Assembly (NCBI RefSeq): GCF_000397205.1
Contig: NC_021237.1
Coordinates: forward strand, 3,411,001 to 3,475,000
DNA length: 64,000 nt
Reading direction: 5' to 3'
Source: Pseudomonas protegens CHA0
GTDB lineage: Bacteria; Pseudomonadota; Gammaproteobacteria; Pseudomonadales; Pseudomonadaceae
Positions 8,546 through 18,891 of this stretch are shown piece by piece (the first letter of the stretch is position 1; the number at the start of each line of letters is the position of its first letter). Under the pieces are notes generated by a model. The model was not told the DNA's origin. It was given only the letters and a program-made list of their open reading frames with translations, and did not search any database. A program made the translations under genes and the position numbers.

Positions 8546-8994
8546 GCCATGCGCCCTCTGACCGCGATGATGATGTCCGCCAGGTAGCGGGCGAAGCCAT
8601 CCCGGCCGCCGGTCTTGGCGTTGCCGGTGTTGTAGCCGCTGCGTACCAGCGCCTGGGCGAATGCCATGGGGTCACGCTGGCCACGTACTGCCGTGCCAAA
8701 GCTCGAAGCAAAGGACTGTGCGGACTTCTGGAAGGAGTCGAACTTGGCCACCTTGATGCTGGCGTTGCCCAGGGGCGCCTCGGCGCCGATCTGCAGGGGG
8801 GCCGGTGCGTGCATGGAAAAGTAGTTGTTCAGTTCCCGGGCAATGCGCCCGGTGCCGTACTGGCTTTCCTGGGCGGCCAGGCCCAGCAGGTTTTCCACCG
8901 GCAGGTCCAGCTGGTCGGCAATCGGCTGGCACACCGCCTTGTACTTGCTGACAAAGGTCACGGCACTGATGTTGTTGCAGAGTCTGGCGCTCAC
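8539..8994 (-). CDS. tge2: Tge2-like type VI secreted peptidoglycan glycoside hydrolase
   Basis: A 151-residue protein with no signal peptide and a compact GH73/lysozyme-like domain: LGLAAQESQYGTGRIA with the probable catalytic Glu43, then NNYFSMHAPAP, and a C-terminal YNTGNAKTGGRDGFARYL helix. I start it at the GTG at 8994, behind a GAGGGAA site; extending to the ATG at 9072 would make the Glu residue 69. Such small muramidases without signal peptides are delivered to rival periplasms by type VI secretion. It overlaps its immunity gene. No hcp, vgrG or PAAR gene is in the window, so it would rely on a secretion machine encoded elsewhere. Confidence 0.8.
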   Translation of the reverse strand: MSARLCNNISAVTFVSKYKAVCQPIADQLDLPVENLLGLAAQESQYGTGRIARELNNYFSMHAPAPLQIGAEAPLGNASIKVAKFDSFQKSAQSFASSFGTAVRGQRDPMAFAQALVRSGYNTGNAKTGGRDGFARYLADIIIAVRGRMAC

Positions 8995-9207
8995 GTTTGT
9001 TCCCTCGGTTGACCGGTCAATTCCATTTACTGCGGTTTTCGCCGCGTGATTATAAAGCAACCCGGGGCCCACGCTGTCGAGTGCGTCACAGCCTCAAGGC
9101 AGACGCGTGACCGGCTACCGCGAGAACCTCCGGGCATCACGGGAATTCACCATAAATTTGACGATTTTTTCTTGTTTGCCGCTCTACATTGCGCGCAGTT
9201 TTCATTT

Positions 9208-9226
9208 GCAAATGATTCCTATTGTT
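9208..9226 (+). promoter_or_regulatory. Candidate Fur box of the iron ABC importer
   Basis: GCAAATGATTCCTATTGTT matches the 19-base Fur consensus at 11 positions by eye. It sits about 70-90 bases before the start of a ferric-iron binding protein gene, in an AT-richer patch. Both position and context fit iron repression. Confidence 0.55.
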
Positions 9227-9295
9227 CGAGCTGCCAGACGGCTCGATTCTTCCGGCTTGATGCATCCAAAAACCACCGCAGGAGCTGCCTTCTCC

Positions 9296-10309
9296 ATGAC
9301 CCCACGTATCCCCTCACGCTTGAAAGCCGGCCTGCTGGTCGGTGCCTTGCTGACTGCCGGCCATGCCTATGCGGCCGATGCCGACGGCCTGCTGGTGTAC
9401 AACGCCCAGCACGAAGGCCTGACCAAGGCCTGGGTCGAAGGCTTCACCCGGGACACCGGGATCAAGGTCACCCTGCGTAACGGTGATGACAGCGAAATGG
9501 GCAACCAGCTGGTGCAGGAAGGCCAGGCTTCGCCGGCGGACGTGTTCCTCACCGAGAACTCACCGGCCATGGCCCTGGTGGACAACGCCGGGCTATTCGC
9601 CAAAGTGGCTCCGACCACCCTGGAGCAAGTGGCCGCTGCCTATCGTCCAACCCATGGCAACTGGGTGGGCATCGCCGCGCGCTCCACGGTGTTCGTCTAC
9701 AACCCCGCCAAGCTGCAGCAGGCCGACCTGCCCAAGTCCCTGCTCGACCTGGCGAACCCAGCCTGGAAAGGCCGCTGGGCCGCATCCCCTGCCGGAGCCG
9801 ACTTCCAGGCCATTGTCAGCGCGGTGCTGGAACTCAAGGGCGAAGCCGCCACCCTGGAATGGCTCAAGGGGATGAAGAGCAATGCCAGCCTCTACCGGGG
9901 CAACAGCGCGGTGCTCAAGGCGGTCAACGCCGGTCAGGTGGACAGTGGTGTGATCTATCACTACTACAGCTTCGTCGACCAGGCCAAGACGGGGGAAAAC
10001 AGCAAGAACACCGCCCTGCACTACTTCAAGCACCAGGATCCAGGGGCGTTTGTCAGCCTTTCCGGCGGTGCGGTTCTGGCTTCCAGCAAGCACCAGGAGC
10101 AGGCCCAGGCTTTCCTCAAGTGGATCACCAGCGCCAAGGGCCAGGCAGTGCTCGGCAGCGGCAAGTCGTTCGAATACGCGGTCGGCCTGGGCGCGCAGTC
10201 CAATCCCAAGCTGGTGCCCCTGGCCGAGCTGGACGCGCCCAAGGTTGACGCCGCCAGGCTCAACAGCAAGAAAGCCGTGGACCTGATGACCCAGGCCGGC
10301 CTCCTGTAA
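9296..10309 (+). CDS. Periplasmic ferric-iron binding protein of ABC importer (FbpA/SfuA type)
   Basis: A 337-residue secreted protein with a signal peptide ending at about residue 26 (GHAYA). The mature start [11 protein letters not shown] is characteristic of the FbpA/HitA/SfuA iron-binding family. GVIYHYYSF holds the adjacent Tyr pair that in FbpA ligates ferric iron, and [15 protein letters not shown] and [10 protein letters not shown] segments match the anion/iron cleft. It would capture Fe3+ in the periplasm and deliver it to the permease encoded next. It is first of three tightly spaced genes behind a candidate Fur box. AGGAG lies 11 bases before the chosen ATG, slightly far; an ATG 36 bases upstream is an alternative. 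Confidence 0.9.
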   Translation: MTPRIPSRLKAGLLVGALLTAGHAYAADADGLLVYNAQHEGLTKAWVEGFTRDTGIKVTLRNGDDSEMGNQLVQEGQASPADVFLTENSPAMALVDNAGLFAKVAPTTLEQVAAAYRPTHGNWVGIAARSTVFVYNPAKLQQADLPKSLLDLANPAWKGRWAASPAGADFQAIVSAVLELKGEAATLEWLKGMKSNASLYRGNSAVLKAVNAGQVDSGVIYHYYSFVDQAKTGENSKNTALHYFKHQDPGAFVSLSGGAVLASSKHQEQAQAFLKWITSAKGQAVLGSGKSFEYAVGLGAQSNPKLVPLAELDAPKVDAARLNSKKAVDLMTQAGLL

Positions 10310-10313
10310 ACCC

Positions 10314-11924
10314 ATGGCCGACGACCTCTCACGCTTGCCCGCCGGGGATACGACCCGGGTCGCTGCCGCGACCCACACTGGCTTTCGCCGCCACGGGCCG
10401 GGACGGCGGGCCGCCCCCTGGCTGTTGGGCGCGGCGCTGCTGGTGTCGCTGGGGGCGCTGCTGCCCCTGGGATTTGTCGTCGGCATCTCGATCCAGACCG
10501 GTTGGGCGACCATCGCCGAGCTGGTGCTGCGCCCGCGAGTCGCGCAGCTGCTGGGCAATACCCTGTTGCTGCTGGTGCTGACCCTGCCGCTGTGCGTGCT
10601 GCTGGGGATTGCGCTGGCCTGGCTGACCGAACGCAGCGACCTGCCCGGGCGGCGCATCTGGTCGCTGCTGGCCGTGGCGCCCCTGGCCGTGCCGGCGTTC
10701 GTCCACAGCTATGCCTGGGTCAGCCTGGCGCCCGCGCTGCACGGCTTGCCGGCGGCGGTGCTGGTGTCGGTGATTGCTTACTTCCCCTTTGTCTACCTGC
10801 CGGCGGCGGCCACCCTGCGCCGGCTGGATCCGGCCCTGGAAGACGTGGCCGAGGCCCTGGGGCTCGAACCCTGGGCCCTGTTCCTGCGGGTGGTACTGCC
10901 ACAGTTGCGCCTGGCCGTGGGCGGCGGTGCCTTGCTAGTGGGCCTGCATTTGCTGGCCGAGTACGGCCTGTACGCAATGATCCGCTTCGACACCTTCACC
11001 ACCGCCATCTACGACCAGTTCCAATCCACCTACAACGGCCCGGCGGCGAACATGCTGGCGGGCATCCTGGTGCTGTGCTGCCTGGTGCTGCTGGGGGTGG
11101 AGTCCGCCAGCCGTGGCCAGGCGCGCTATGCCCGGGTCGGCTCGGGCAGCCCGCGGCCCCAGCGCATCCAGGCCTTGCGCGGCGTGGCCCGGGCCGCCGG
11201 GCTGTTGCTGGCGGCGCTGACCAGTGCTCTGGCCCTGGGCGTGCCCCTGCTGACCCTGGGCAACTGGCTGCTGGCCGGCGGCCTTGAGGTCTGGCAGGTG
11301 CCGGAGCTGCTGCCCAGCCTGCGCCAGACCCTGATGCTGGCCAGCCTGGGGGCGCTGTTGACCACCTGTGCGGCGATCCCCGTGGCCTGGCTGTCGATCC
11401 GTGCCCCGGGGCGCCTGCTGCGGCTACTGGAAAGCTGCAACTACCTCACCAGTTCCCTGCCCGGCATCGTGGTGGCCCTGGCCCTGGTGACGGTCACGGT
11501 GAAATTCGCCAGGCCGATCTACCAGACCAGCTTCACCGTGCTCCTGGCCTACCTGCTGATGTTCCTGCCCCGGGCCCTGGTCAGCCTGCGGGCGGGTATC
11601 GCCCAGGCACCGGTGGAGCTGGAAAACATCGCCCGCAGCCTGGGCCGCTCGCCGCTCCAGGCGCTGTGGCGGGTCACCCTGCGCCTGGCGGCACCGGGAG
11701 CGGCAGCCGGCGCGGCGCTGGTATTCCTGGCCATCAGCAATGAACTGACCGCGACCCTGCTGCTGGCGCCCAACGGCACCCGCACCCTGGCCACCGGCTT
11801 CTGGGCCAGGACCAGCGAGATCGACTACGTCGCCGCGGCGCCCTATGCCCTGATCATGATCCTGCTGTCCCTGCCGTTGACCGGCCTCCTCTACCATCAA
11901 TCCAGACGTACGGCGGGCCGATGA
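10314..11924 (+). CDS. Fused two-domain ferric-iron ABC permease (FbpB/SfuB type)
   Basis: A 536-residue inner-membrane protein with about twelve hydrophobic helices. It contains two binding-protein-dependent permease halves with EAA loops: [15 protein letters not shown] in the first half and [15 protein letters not shown] in the second. This internal duplication and length are typical of FbpB/SfuB/CysU-like iron permeases. It begins four bases after the binding-protein stop and its own stop overlaps the ATPase start (ATGA), so the three are translationally coupled. The N-terminal 35 residues are an unusually Arg/His-rich cytoplasmic tail. Confidence 0.92.
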   Translation: MADDLSRLPAGDTTRVAAATHTGFRRHGPGRRAAPWLLGAALLVSLGALLPLGFVVGISIQTGWATIAELVLRPRVAQLLGNTLLLLVLTLPLCVLLGIALAWLTERSDLPGRRIWSLLAVAPLAVPAFVHSYAWVSLAPALHGLPAAVLVSVIAYFPFVYLPAAATLRRLDPALEDVAEALGLEPWALFLRVVLPQLRLAVGGGALLVGLHLLAEYGLYAMIRFDTFTTAIYDQFQSTYNGPAANMLAGILVLCCLVLLGVESASRGQARYARVGSGSPRPQRIQALRGVARAAGLLLAALTSALALGVPLLTLGNWLLAGGLEVWQVPELLPSLRQTLMLASLGALLTTCAAIPVAWLSIRAPGRLLRLLESCNYLTSSLPGIVVALALVTVTVKFARPIYQTSFTVLLAYLLMFLPRALVSLRAGIAQAPVELENIARSLGRSPLQALWRVTLRLAAPGAAAGAALVFLAISNELTATLLLAPNGTRTLATGFWARTSEIDYVAAAPYALIMILLSLPLTGLLYHQSRRTAGR

Positions 11925-12985
11925 ACGCTCTCGAACTCCACGCAGTGCACAAATCCTTCGGCGGCGTGCCGGCGGTGCAGGACATCAGCCTCGGCATGCC
12001 CGCCGGCAGCCGCACGGCTATCGTCGGCCCTTCGGGCTCGGGCAAGACCACCTTGCTGCGAATGATCGCCGGCTTCGAGTTTCCCGATCGCGGGCGCATC
12101 AGCCTCAATGGCCAGGTGCTGGCGGACGCTCAGGGCGCGGTGCCGGCCCATCAGCGCCTGATCGGCTATGTACCCCAGGATGGCGCGCTGTTTCCGCACC
12201 TCAACGTGGCGGCCAATATCGGCTTCGGCCTGACGGGCAAGAACCCGCAGAGGCAGCAGCGCATTGCCGAGCTGCTGGACATGGTGGCTCTGGATAGCAG
12301 CCTGGCCGCCCGTTGGCCCCACGAGCTTTCCGGCGGCCAGCAGCAGCGGGTTGCCCTGGCCCGGGCCCTGGCGCAGCGCCCGCGGCTGATGCTCCTGGAC
12401 GAGCCCTTTTCCGCCCTCGATACCGGCCTGCGGGCCTCGATGCGCAAGGCCGTGGCACGGCTCCTGGCTGAGGCCGGGGTGACCACCATTCTGGTCACCC
12501 ATGACCAGGCCGAGGCCTTGTCCTTTGCCGACCAGTTGGCGGTGATGCGCCAGGGCCGGCTGGTGCAGGCCGGTGCGCCGCTGGAGCTGTACCAGCACCC
12601 GCGGGATGCCCAGACTGCGCTGTTTCTCGGCGAGGCGGTGCTGCTGCCGGCGCAGCTGGACCAGGGGCTGGCCCAATGTGACCTGGGGCAGGTGCCGATC
12701 CGCGAGCGCTCGCTCAAGGGCCCGGCGCGGATCATGCTGCGCCCCGAGCAACTGCAGGTGCTGGCGGACGACGGCGATGGCGCCGGCAGTTGCCCGGGAG
12801 TGGTCAGGGACTGCGACTTTGCCGGCAACACCTGCACCCTGAGCATCGGCGTGGCCGGTGCCGGGGGCCATGAACAACTGGTGCCGGTCCGCAGTTCCGG
12901 CCTGCATGCGCTACCGGTCGGCAGCCGGGTGCGCATCCGCACCCTGGGGCATGCCCATGTGCTGGGGGCGGCTCCCGGTGCTTGA
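11921..12985 (+). CDS. Ferric-iron ABC transporter ATPase (FbpC type)
   Basis: A 354-residue cytoplasmic ATPase. Walker [10 protein letters not shown] is near residue 36, the signature LSGGQQQR near 130, Walker B LMLLDEP near 152, and the switch His in [10 protein letters not shown]. The extra C-terminal region of about 120 residues (IMLRPEQL and beyond) is the TOBE-type regulatory domain seen in FbpC, MalK and PotA. It would energise Fe3+ import through the preceding permease. The start ATG overlaps the permease stop by four bases. Confidence 0.93.
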   Translation: MNALELHAVHKSFGGVPAVQDISLGMPAGSRTAIVGPSGSGKTTLLRMIAGFEFPDRGRISLNGQVLADAQGAVPAHQRLIGYVPQDGALFPHLNVAANIGFGLTGKNPQRQQRIAELLDMVALDSSLAARWPHELSGGQQQRVALARALAQRPRLMLLDEPFSALDTGLRASMRKAVARLLAEAGVTTILVTHDQAEALSFADQLAVMRQGRLVQAGAPLELYQHPRDAQTALFLGEAVLLPAQLDQGLAQCDLGQVPIRERSLKGPARIMLRPEQLQVLADDGDGAGSCPGVVRDCDFAGNTCTLSIGVAGAGGHEQLVPVRSSGLHALPVGSRVRIRTLGHAHVLGAAPGA

Positions 12986-13094
12986 GTGAAGGATGCTGCC
13001 CTTGATCATGGTCACGCGCGGCAATCGCTCCGATACTTCAGCCATGCCCGTGTACACCGTGGCTACCGGCTCCACCTTGAACAAGGAATGAACC

Positions 13095-13307
13095 ATGACT
13101 GATTCTGCCAGCCAAGCAGAGGAATACCTGATGATGCAGGCCGCGCACTGGTGCATGCGCCTGCGCGAGGCCGATTGCAGCCTGGCCGAGCGCCGGGCAT
13201 TCGAGGACTGGCTGCAGAGCGACCCGAGCCATGCCTTCGAGTACGCGAAGATGCTGGAAGCCTGGGACCTCACCGGGCAGTTGTCGCCCACCCTGCCCTC
13301 GCTCTGA
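13095..13307 (+). CDS. Stand-alone DUF4880 (FecR N-terminal domain) small protein
   Basis: A 70-residue cytoplasmic protein that consists only of the domain normally found at the N-terminus of FecR/PupR anti-sigma factors: AAHWCMRLREADCS, then ERRAFEDWLQSDPSHAFEYAKM and a final short helix. There is no transmembrane helix and no periplasmic FecR domain. The ATG follows AAGGAATG, a strong ribosome site, so it is probably expressed. In FecR proteins this domain binds an ECF sigma factor. It lies 110 bases after the iron ABC ATPase, possibly in the same iron-regulated transcript. It may be a functional small sigma-binding protein or the relic of a truncated fecR gene. Confidence 0.75.
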   Translation: MTDSASQAEEYLMMQAAHWCMRLREADCSLAERRAFEDWLQSDPSHAFEYAKMLEAWDLTGQLSPTLPSL

Positions 13308-13319
13308 CCCTGCCACGGC

Positions 13320-14261
13320 CTACAGATCGAAGCGGTCGATGGCCCGGCGCCGTTCGTTGTCATCGCGCAGGTCATAGCTGGCCGTGGTCTGGATGTTGCT
13401 GTGGTGAGCCAGTTTCTGCGCCAGCGACAGGTCGTGTTCCTCGATCACCCGGGTGATGAACGAGCGTCGGAAATCGTGGGGCATGATCCGCACGCCCACC
13501 TGGGCCCCGCGTTGCCGGGCAATGTAGTAGATGGCGTGCTTGGTGATGCGCTCGCGAGTGATGTGCCCGCCCCGGCGGATGCGGTTGAACAGGAACGGGT
13601 CGTCTACCAGGCCCGCGGGCAGATGCCGGCGGCGCAGCTCCAGCCAGGCCTGCAGCTTGTCGAAAGCCCAGGTGGGTGCGTACTTGATCAACTGACGATT
13701 GCCCTTGGCCAGCACCTGCAGGCTGCGCTCGCTGAAATCCACCTGGGCCAGGTCCAGGTTGACCGACTCGGACTTGCGCATGCCCGAGCCATAGAGCAGC
13801 GCAATCAGCGCTGCATCGCGCACGCCCTGGGGGCGCGGGTCGGAAGCGCACACGGCCATCAGTTCATGGATCAGGCCGCGCTTGAGGTTGCGTCCGCGGG
13901 CCAGGCGCGTGCCGCTGATGGCCTTGACCGAACGCATCTTCAGCAGGTGGTCCTGGCTGATCAGGCTGGCCCGCCACGCCTCGTTCATCACCCCGCGCAG
14001 GGCATTGACGTACAGCGATGAGGTATTGGGCGCATAGCCGTCTTCGCGCAAGGTGGCCACCAGGGCCGTGACATGCTCGGGTTGCAGCAGGTGCCAGGGG
14101 ATTTCCTCCAGGTTCTGCTCGGCGTAGCCCAGGCGGTCGGCGGCGTCCTGCAGCACATAACGCAGGGTCGACTGGCTGGAGGGGGCCAGGCGCTTCAGGT
14201 ACAGGCTCAAGGGGTTGGGCGCGTCAAGGCCGGCGGCGCGGTCATGGCCCGGCGGGTTCAT
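13320..14261 (-). CDS. Orphan tyrosine recombinase / integrase
   Basis: A 313-residue phage-integrase-family protein. The N-terminal SAM-like core-binding domain (residues 15-115) is followed by the catalytic domain with Arg162 (GSGMRKSE), Lys186 (LAKGNR), His262 and Arg265 (MPHDFRRSF), His286/287 (LAHHSNIQTT) and the nucleophile Tyr296. All catalytic residues are present. The start is the ATG at 14261, with GGAG six bases upstream. It is not XerC or XerD judging by context: it sits alone between iron-uptake genes and the arn operon with no recognisable att site or phage gene. Its target is unknown; the neighbouring 460-base non-coding region is a candidate. Confidence 0.88.
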   Translation of the reverse strand: MNPPGHDRAAGLDAPNPLSLYLKRLAPSSQSTLRYVLQDAADRLGYAEQNLEEIPWHLLQPEHVTALVATLREDGYAPNTSSLYVNALRGVMNEAWRASLISQDHLLKMRSVKAISGTRLARGRNLKRGLIHELMAVCASDPRPQGVRDAALIALLYGSGMRKSESVNLDLAQVDFSERSLQVLAKGNRQLIKYAPTWAFDKLQAWLELRRRHLPAGLVDDPFLFNRIRRGGHITRERITKHAIYYIARQRGAQVGVRIMPHDFRRSFITRVIEEHDLSLAQKLAHHSNIQTTASYDLRDDNERRRAIDRFDL

Positions 14262-14723
14262 GGATGCTCCGCTGGGCAAGGTTGTACCGGGTAGCACCTT
14301 GGCGAGGTGAAAAAAACACTCCCGCAGGCCCCTTCAATACCCATTGAAAACTGGTTACAAAAGCCGCCAGGCCTGCGCACTTCGATAACTTTGGAAACAA
14401 ACTGAACACTAGCTGTCTGGCTCGCAGAAAAACGGACTTTTACCTTATTTTTCATATTCGTTTCACAATTTTCGGCTTAATCTCAGCCCCCGACAGACAA
14501 CCATCCGAGTGCAGTTTGTTCTCAGGTTGTAAAGATAACACCTTGATCCACCTTTACTTTTCACAAACTCAGTCTTTACTGATTCGCTGCATGGAATGCC
14601 CTGTTGGCTCAATAACTGGATGCGCCTTGATGACTGCAAGACCTCCCCGCTTTCCATGAACTGTCCGTTCACCCGCAGCAACCCGTATTCCAGTAATTCG
14701 CATTGTGTAAACCCGAGGTAACC
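14262..14723. promoter_or_regulatory. Leader/promoter region of the arn operon
   Basis: About 460 non-coding bases, AT-richer than the flanks, between the divergent recombinase and arnB genes. It must hold the arn promoter and probably a response-regulator site (PmrA or PhoP type are the known regulators of arn in Pseudomonas). I could not find a convincing copy of either consensus repeat by eye. Poly-A/T tracts (14309-14314 and around 14425-14460) are present. Confidence 0.5.
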
Positions 14724-15863
14724 ATGAACCAGGCTTTCCTTCCTTTCTCGCGCCCGAGTATTGGCGAAGAAGAGATTGCTGCAGTGGAGCAGGTTCTGCG
14801 CTCCGGCTGGATCACCACCGGCCCGAAAAACCAGGAACTGGAACAGCAGTTCGCCGAACGCGTCGGCGCCCGCCACGCCGTGGCACTGTCCTCCGCCACC
14901 GGCGCCATGCACATCACCCTGCTGGCCCTGGGCATCGGCCCCGGGGACGAAGTGATCACCCCGTCGCAGACCTGGGTCTCCACCGCCAACATGATCTGCC
15001 TGCTGGGCGCCACCCCGGTGTTCGTCGATGTCGACCCCGACACCCTGATGAGCGACGCCGCCACCATCGAAGCCGCCATCACCCCGCGGACCAAGGCGAT
15101 CATCCCGGTGCACTACGCCGGCGCAGCCTTCGACCTCGACCCGCTCTATGCCCTGGCCGACAAGCACGGCATCGCGGTGATCGAAGACGCCGCCCACGCC
15201 GCCGGTACCACCTACCGCGGCCGCGCCATCGGCGCCCGGGGCACGGCGATCTTTTCCTTCCACGCGATCAAGAACATGACGTGCGCCGAAGGCGCGATGT
15301 TCGTCAGCGATGACGAAGCCCTGGCCAACCGCGTGCGCATGCTCAAGTTCCACGGCCTGGGAGTGGACGCCTACGACCGCCTGACCCATGGCCGCAAGCC
15401 ACAGGCCCAGGTCATCGAGCCCGGCTTCAAGTACAACCTGGCGGACATGAACGCGGCCATTGCCCTGGTGCAACTGCAACGCCTGGACGAGATCAACGCC
15501 AAGCGTGAAGTGCTGGCCAAGGCCTACCTGCAGCGCCTGGAAGGCTTGCCGGTACAGCCCCTGCTCCTGCCCCAGTACCCGCAGCAGCATGCCTGGCACC
15601 TGTTCATCCTGCGCATCGACGCCGAACGCTGCGGCCTGGACCGCGAAGCCTTCATGAAAGGCCTGCAGGAACAGAATATCGGCACCGGTATCCACTTCAT
15701 TGCGACGCACCTGCATACCTATTACCGACAGCGCTTCCCTGAAGTGCAGCTGCCCCATACCGAATGGAATTCGGCGCGGCTATGCTCGATTCCACTGTTT
15801 CCGGACATGACCCTCGACGATGTCGCGCGGGTGACCGGTGCCATTGCAAACCTTTTGGACTGA
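14724..15863 (+). CDS. arnB: UDP-4-amino-4-deoxy-L-arabinose aminotransferase
   Basis: A 379-residue PLP enzyme that converts UDP-4-keto-pentose to UDP-L-Ara4N using glutamate. The DegT/DnrJ/EryC1 family pattern is clear: [32 protein letters not shown], and the PLP lysine Lys183 in [12 protein letters not shown]. The length equals that of the enterobacterial enzyme. The start follows CGAGGTAACC. It is first gene of the arnBCADTEF-ugd operon, whose product adds aminoarabinose to lipid A phosphates and lowers binding of polymyxin and cationic peptides. Confidence 0.96.
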   Translation: MNQAFLPFSRPSIGEEEIAAVEQVLRSGWITTGPKNQELEQQFAERVGARHAVALSSATGAMHITLLALGIGPGDEVITPSQTWVSTANMICLLGATPVFVDVDPDTLMSDAATIEAAITPRTKAIIPVHYAGAAFDLDPLYALADKHGIAVIEDAAHAAGTTYRGRAIGARGTAIFSFHAIKNMTCAEGAMFVSDDEALANRVRMLKFHGLGVDAYDRLTHGRKPQAQVIEPGFKYNLADMNAAIALVQLQRLDEINAKREVLAKAYLQRLEGLPVQPLLLPQYPQQHAWHLFILRIDAERCGLDREAFMKGLQEQNIGTGIHFIATHLHTYYRQRFPEVQLPHTEWNSARLCSIPLFPDMTLDDVARVTGAIANLLD

Positions 15864-15868
15864 AGCCT

Positions 15869-16888
15869 TTGAAACCTTATCCGATTCAGTTCGTGTCGAT
15901 CGTGATCCCGGTCTACAACGAAGAACAGAGCCTCCCCGAGCTGTTGCGGCGTACCGAAGCGGCCTGCCGCCAGCTCAAGCACGAGTTTGAAATCGTCCTG
16001 GTGGACGACGGCAGCCGCGACGAGTCGGCGAACATCCTGCAAGCTGCCGCCGAGCGCGAAGACAGCCCGGTAGTGGCGGTGATCCTCAACCGCAACTACG
16101 GCCAGCATGCGGCGATCATGGCCGGCTTCGAGCAGTGCCGCGGCGATGTGGTGATCACCCTCGACGCCGACCTGCAGAACCCGCCGGAGGAAATCCCGCG
16201 CCTGGTGGCTCAGGCCGAACTGGGCTACGACGTGGTCGGCACCGTGCGCAACAACCGGCAGGACTCGGCGTTCCGCCGCTGGCCCTCGAAGCTGATCAAC
16301 CTGGCCGTGCAGCGTTCCACCGGTGTGGCCATGAGCGACTACGGCTGCATGCTGCGGGCCTATCGCCGCACCATCATCGACGCGATGCTGGCCTGCACCG
16401 AGCGCAGCACCTTCATCCCGATCCTGGCCAACAGCTTTGCCCGGCACACCACCGAGGTGCTGGTGGAGCACGCCGAGCGCGAGCACGGCGACTCCAAGTA
16501 CAGCCCGATGCGCCTGATCAACCTGATGTTCGACTTGATCACCTGCATGACCACCACGCCCCTGCGGCTGTTGAGCATCATCGGTTTCGGCATGGCCGGC
16601 CTCGGCGCGCTGTTTGCCCTGATGCTGATCGTGCTGCGCCTGATCTTCGGCGCCACCTGGGCCGGCGACGGCACCTTCGTGCTGTTCGCGGTGCTGTTCG
16701 TGTTCACCGGTGGCCAGTTCATCGGCATGGGTCTTTTGGGTGAATACCTGGGACGCATGTACAGCGACGTGCGGGCCCGCCCGCGTTTCTTCATCGAAAA
16801 AGTCTTGCGCAGCCAGCCTGCGGCCCCGGCCCCTGCTGTGACTGTCGACGGTTTAACTTCCACTCATACTGATCAGGTTTCGCCATGA
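15869..16888 (+). CDS. arnC: Undecaprenyl-phosphate Ara4FN transferase
   Basis: A 339-residue inner-membrane GT2 glycosyltransferase that moves 4-formamido-arabinose onto undecaprenyl phosphate. It has the N-terminal [19 protein letters not shown] nucleotide-binding segment, [24 protein letters not shown] and two C-terminal membrane helices. The start is a TTG at 15869, five bases after the arnB stop: no ATG is available, and translation from this TTG gives the family's usual KPYPI N-terminus and length. Its stop overlaps the arnA start by four bases. Confidence 0.95.
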   Translation: MKPYPIQFVSIVIPVYNEEQSLPELLRRTEAACRQLKHEFEIVLVDDGSRDESANILQAAAEREDSPVVAVILNRNYGQHAAIMAGFEQCRGDVVITLDADLQNPPEEIPRLVAQAELGYDVVGTVRNNRQDSAFRRWPSKLINLAVQRSTGVAMSDYGCMLRAYRRTIIDAMLACTERSTFIPILANSFARHTTEVLVEHAEREHGDSKYSPMRLINLMFDLITCMTTTPLRLLSIIGFGMAGLGALFALMLIVLRLIFGATWAGDGTFVLFAVLFVFTGGQFIGMGLLGEYLGRMYSDVRARPRFFIEKVLRSQPAAPAPAVTVDGLTSTHTDQVSP

Positions 16889-18891
16889 GCAATAAAGCTG
16901 TTGTCTTCGCCTACCACGATATTGGCTGTGCTGGCATCGAAGCCCTGCTCAACGCAGGTTACGAGATCGCCGCCGTGTTCACCCACGCCGATGACCCCAA
17001 GGAAAACACCTTCTACGGCTCGGTGGCCCAGCTCTGCGCCCGCAAGGGCATTGCCGTGCATGCCCCGGAAGATGCCAACCACCCGCTGTGGATCGAGCGC
17101 ATCGCCAAGCTCAACCCCGACTACCTGTTCTCCTTCTATTACCGCAACCTGCTGAGCGAGCCGCTGCTGGCCACTGCCAGCAAGGGCGCGTTCAACCTGC
17201 ACGGCTCGCTGCTGCCGCGCTACCGTGGCCGCGCACCGGCCAACTGGGTGCTGGTCAAGGGCGAAACCGAAACCGGCGTGACACTGCACCGTATGGTCAA
17301 GCGTGCCGATGCCGGCGCCATCATTGCCCAGGAGCGTGTGGCCATCGAGCGCAGCGACACCGCGCTGAGCCTGCACCACAAACTGCGTGACGCCGCCGCC
17401 AGCCTGCTGCGCGACACCCTGCCGGCACTGGCCCAGGGCAAGATCACCGAAACCGCCCAGGACGAGTCCAAGGCCAGCTACTTCGGTCGTCGCACCGCGG
17501 CGGACGGCAAGATCGACTGGCAGCGTCCGGCCGAAGAGCTGTTCAACCTGGTGCGCGCCGTGACTCAACCCTACCCGGGCGCCTTCTGCGCCGTGGGCGA
17601 GCACAAGCTGATCGTCTGGAGCGCCGAAGTCGCCAAGGGCAACGAAGGCCAGGCCCCGGGCCGGGTCATCAGCGTCGACCCGCTGCGCATCGCCTGTGGC
17701 CAGGACTCCCTGGTGATCACCTCCGGCCAGCGCAACGCCAACGGCCTGTTCCTGGGTGGCCCGCAACTGGCCAACGAACTGGGCCTGGTGGACGGTTCCC
17801 TGCTGCGCGGCGCCGAATCGGGGCGCAAGCCACGTCGCACCCGCGTACTGATCCTGGGCGTCAACGGCTTTATCGGTAACCACCTGTCCGAGCGCCTGTT
17901 GCGTGACGACAAGTACGACGTCTATGGCCTGGACATCGGCTCCGACGCCATCGAGCGCCTGCGCAGCCATCCGAACTTCCACTTCGTCGAAGGCGATATC
18001 AGCATTCACTCCGAGTGGATCGAATATCACATCAAGAAGTGCGACGTGGTCCTGCCACTGGTGGCCATCGCCACCCCGATCGAGTACACCCGCAACCCGC
18101 TGCGCGTGTTCCAGCTGGACTTCGAAGAGAACCTCAAGCTGGTTCGCTACTGCGTCAAGTACAACAAGCGCGTGATCTTCCCGTCGACTTCGGAAGTCTA
18201 TGGCATGTGCCAGGACAAGAACTTCGACGAAGACACCTCCAACCTGATCGTCGGCCCGATCAACAAGCAGCGCTGGATCTACTCGGTCTCCAAGCAGCTG
18301 CTGGACCGGGTGATCTGGGCCTACGGCGCCAAGGGCCTGAACTTCACCCTGTTCCGTCCCTTCAACTGGATGGGCCCGCGCCTGGACCGCCTGGACTCGG
18401 CACGCATCGGCAGCTCCCGGGCCATCACCCAGTTGATCCTCAACCTGGTGGAAGGCACCCCGATCCGTCTGTTCGACGGTGGCGAGCAGAAGCGCTGCTT
18501 CACCGACATCGCCGACGGCATCGAAGCCCTGGCACGCATCGTCGACAACGAAAACGACTGCTGCAACGGCCAGATCATCAACATCGGCAACCCGGACAAC
18601 GAAGCCAGCATCCGTCAGCTGGGCGAAGAGCTGCTGCGCCAGTTCGAAGCTCACCCGCTGCGCGGCAACTTCCCGCCGTTCGCCGGTTTCCGCGATGTGG
18701 AGAGCAAGGCGTTCTACGGTGCCGGCTACCAGGACGTGGAACACCGCAAGCCAAGCATCGACAACGCCAAGCGCCTGCTGAACTGGGAGCCGACCGTGGA
18801 AATGAGCGAAACCATCGGCAATACCCTGGACTTCTTCCTGCGTGAAGCGATGCTGGAAATCGCCGACCGCGCCAAGCAAGAAGCACGCTGA
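16885..18891 (+). CDS. arnA: Bifunctional UDP-glucuronate decarboxylase / UDP-Ara4N formyltransferase
   Basis: A 668-residue cytoplasmic fusion enzyme. Residues 1-305 are the formyltransferase domain, with Asn104, His106 ([12 protein letters not shown]) and the Asp in RADAGAII as catalytic residues. Residues 315-660 are the oxidative decarboxylase, with the Rossmann start [11 protein letters not shown] and a [11 protein letters not shown]yr/Lys pair. It makes UDP-4-keto-arabinose from UDP-glucuronate and N-formylates UDP-Ara4N. Length and order are canonical. It overlaps arnC by four bases and arnD by one. Confidence 0.97.
   Translation: MSNKAVVFAYHDIGCAGIEALLNAGYEIAAVFTHADDPKENTFYGSVAQLCARKGIAVHAPEDANHPLWIERIAKLNPDYLFSFYYRNLLSEPLLATASKGAFNLHGSLLPRYRGRAPANWVLVKGETETGVTLHRMVKRADAGAIIAQERVAIERSDTALSLHHKLRDAAASLLRDTLPALAQGKITETAQDESKASYFGRRTAADGKIDWQRPAEELFNLVRAVTQPYPGAFCAVGEHKLIVWSAEVAKGNEGQAPGRVISVDPLRIACGQDSLVITSGQRNANGLFLGGPQLANELGLVDGSLLRGAESGRKPRRTRVLILGVNGFIGNHLSERLLRDDKYDVYGLDIGSDAIERLRSHPNFHFVEGDISIHSEWIEYHIKKCDVVLPLVAIATPIEYTRNPLRVFQLDFEENLKLVRYCVKYNKRVIFPSTSEVYGMCQDKNFDEDTSNLIVGPINKQRWIYSVSKQLLDRVIWAYGAKGLNFTLFRPFNWMGPRLDRLDSARIGSSRAITQLILNLVEGTPIRLFDGGEQKRCFTDIADGIEALARIVDNENDCCNGQIINIGNPDNEASIRQLGEELLRQFEAHPLRGNFPPFAGFRDVESKAFYGAGYQDVEHRKPSIDNAKRLLNWEPTVEMSETIGNTLDFFLREAMLEIADRAKQEAR

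Noticed and set aside
14262..14723. PmrA or PhoP binding repeats before arnB
   Set aside because: Expected from knowledge of arn regulation, but no copy of either direct repeat was convincing by eye.
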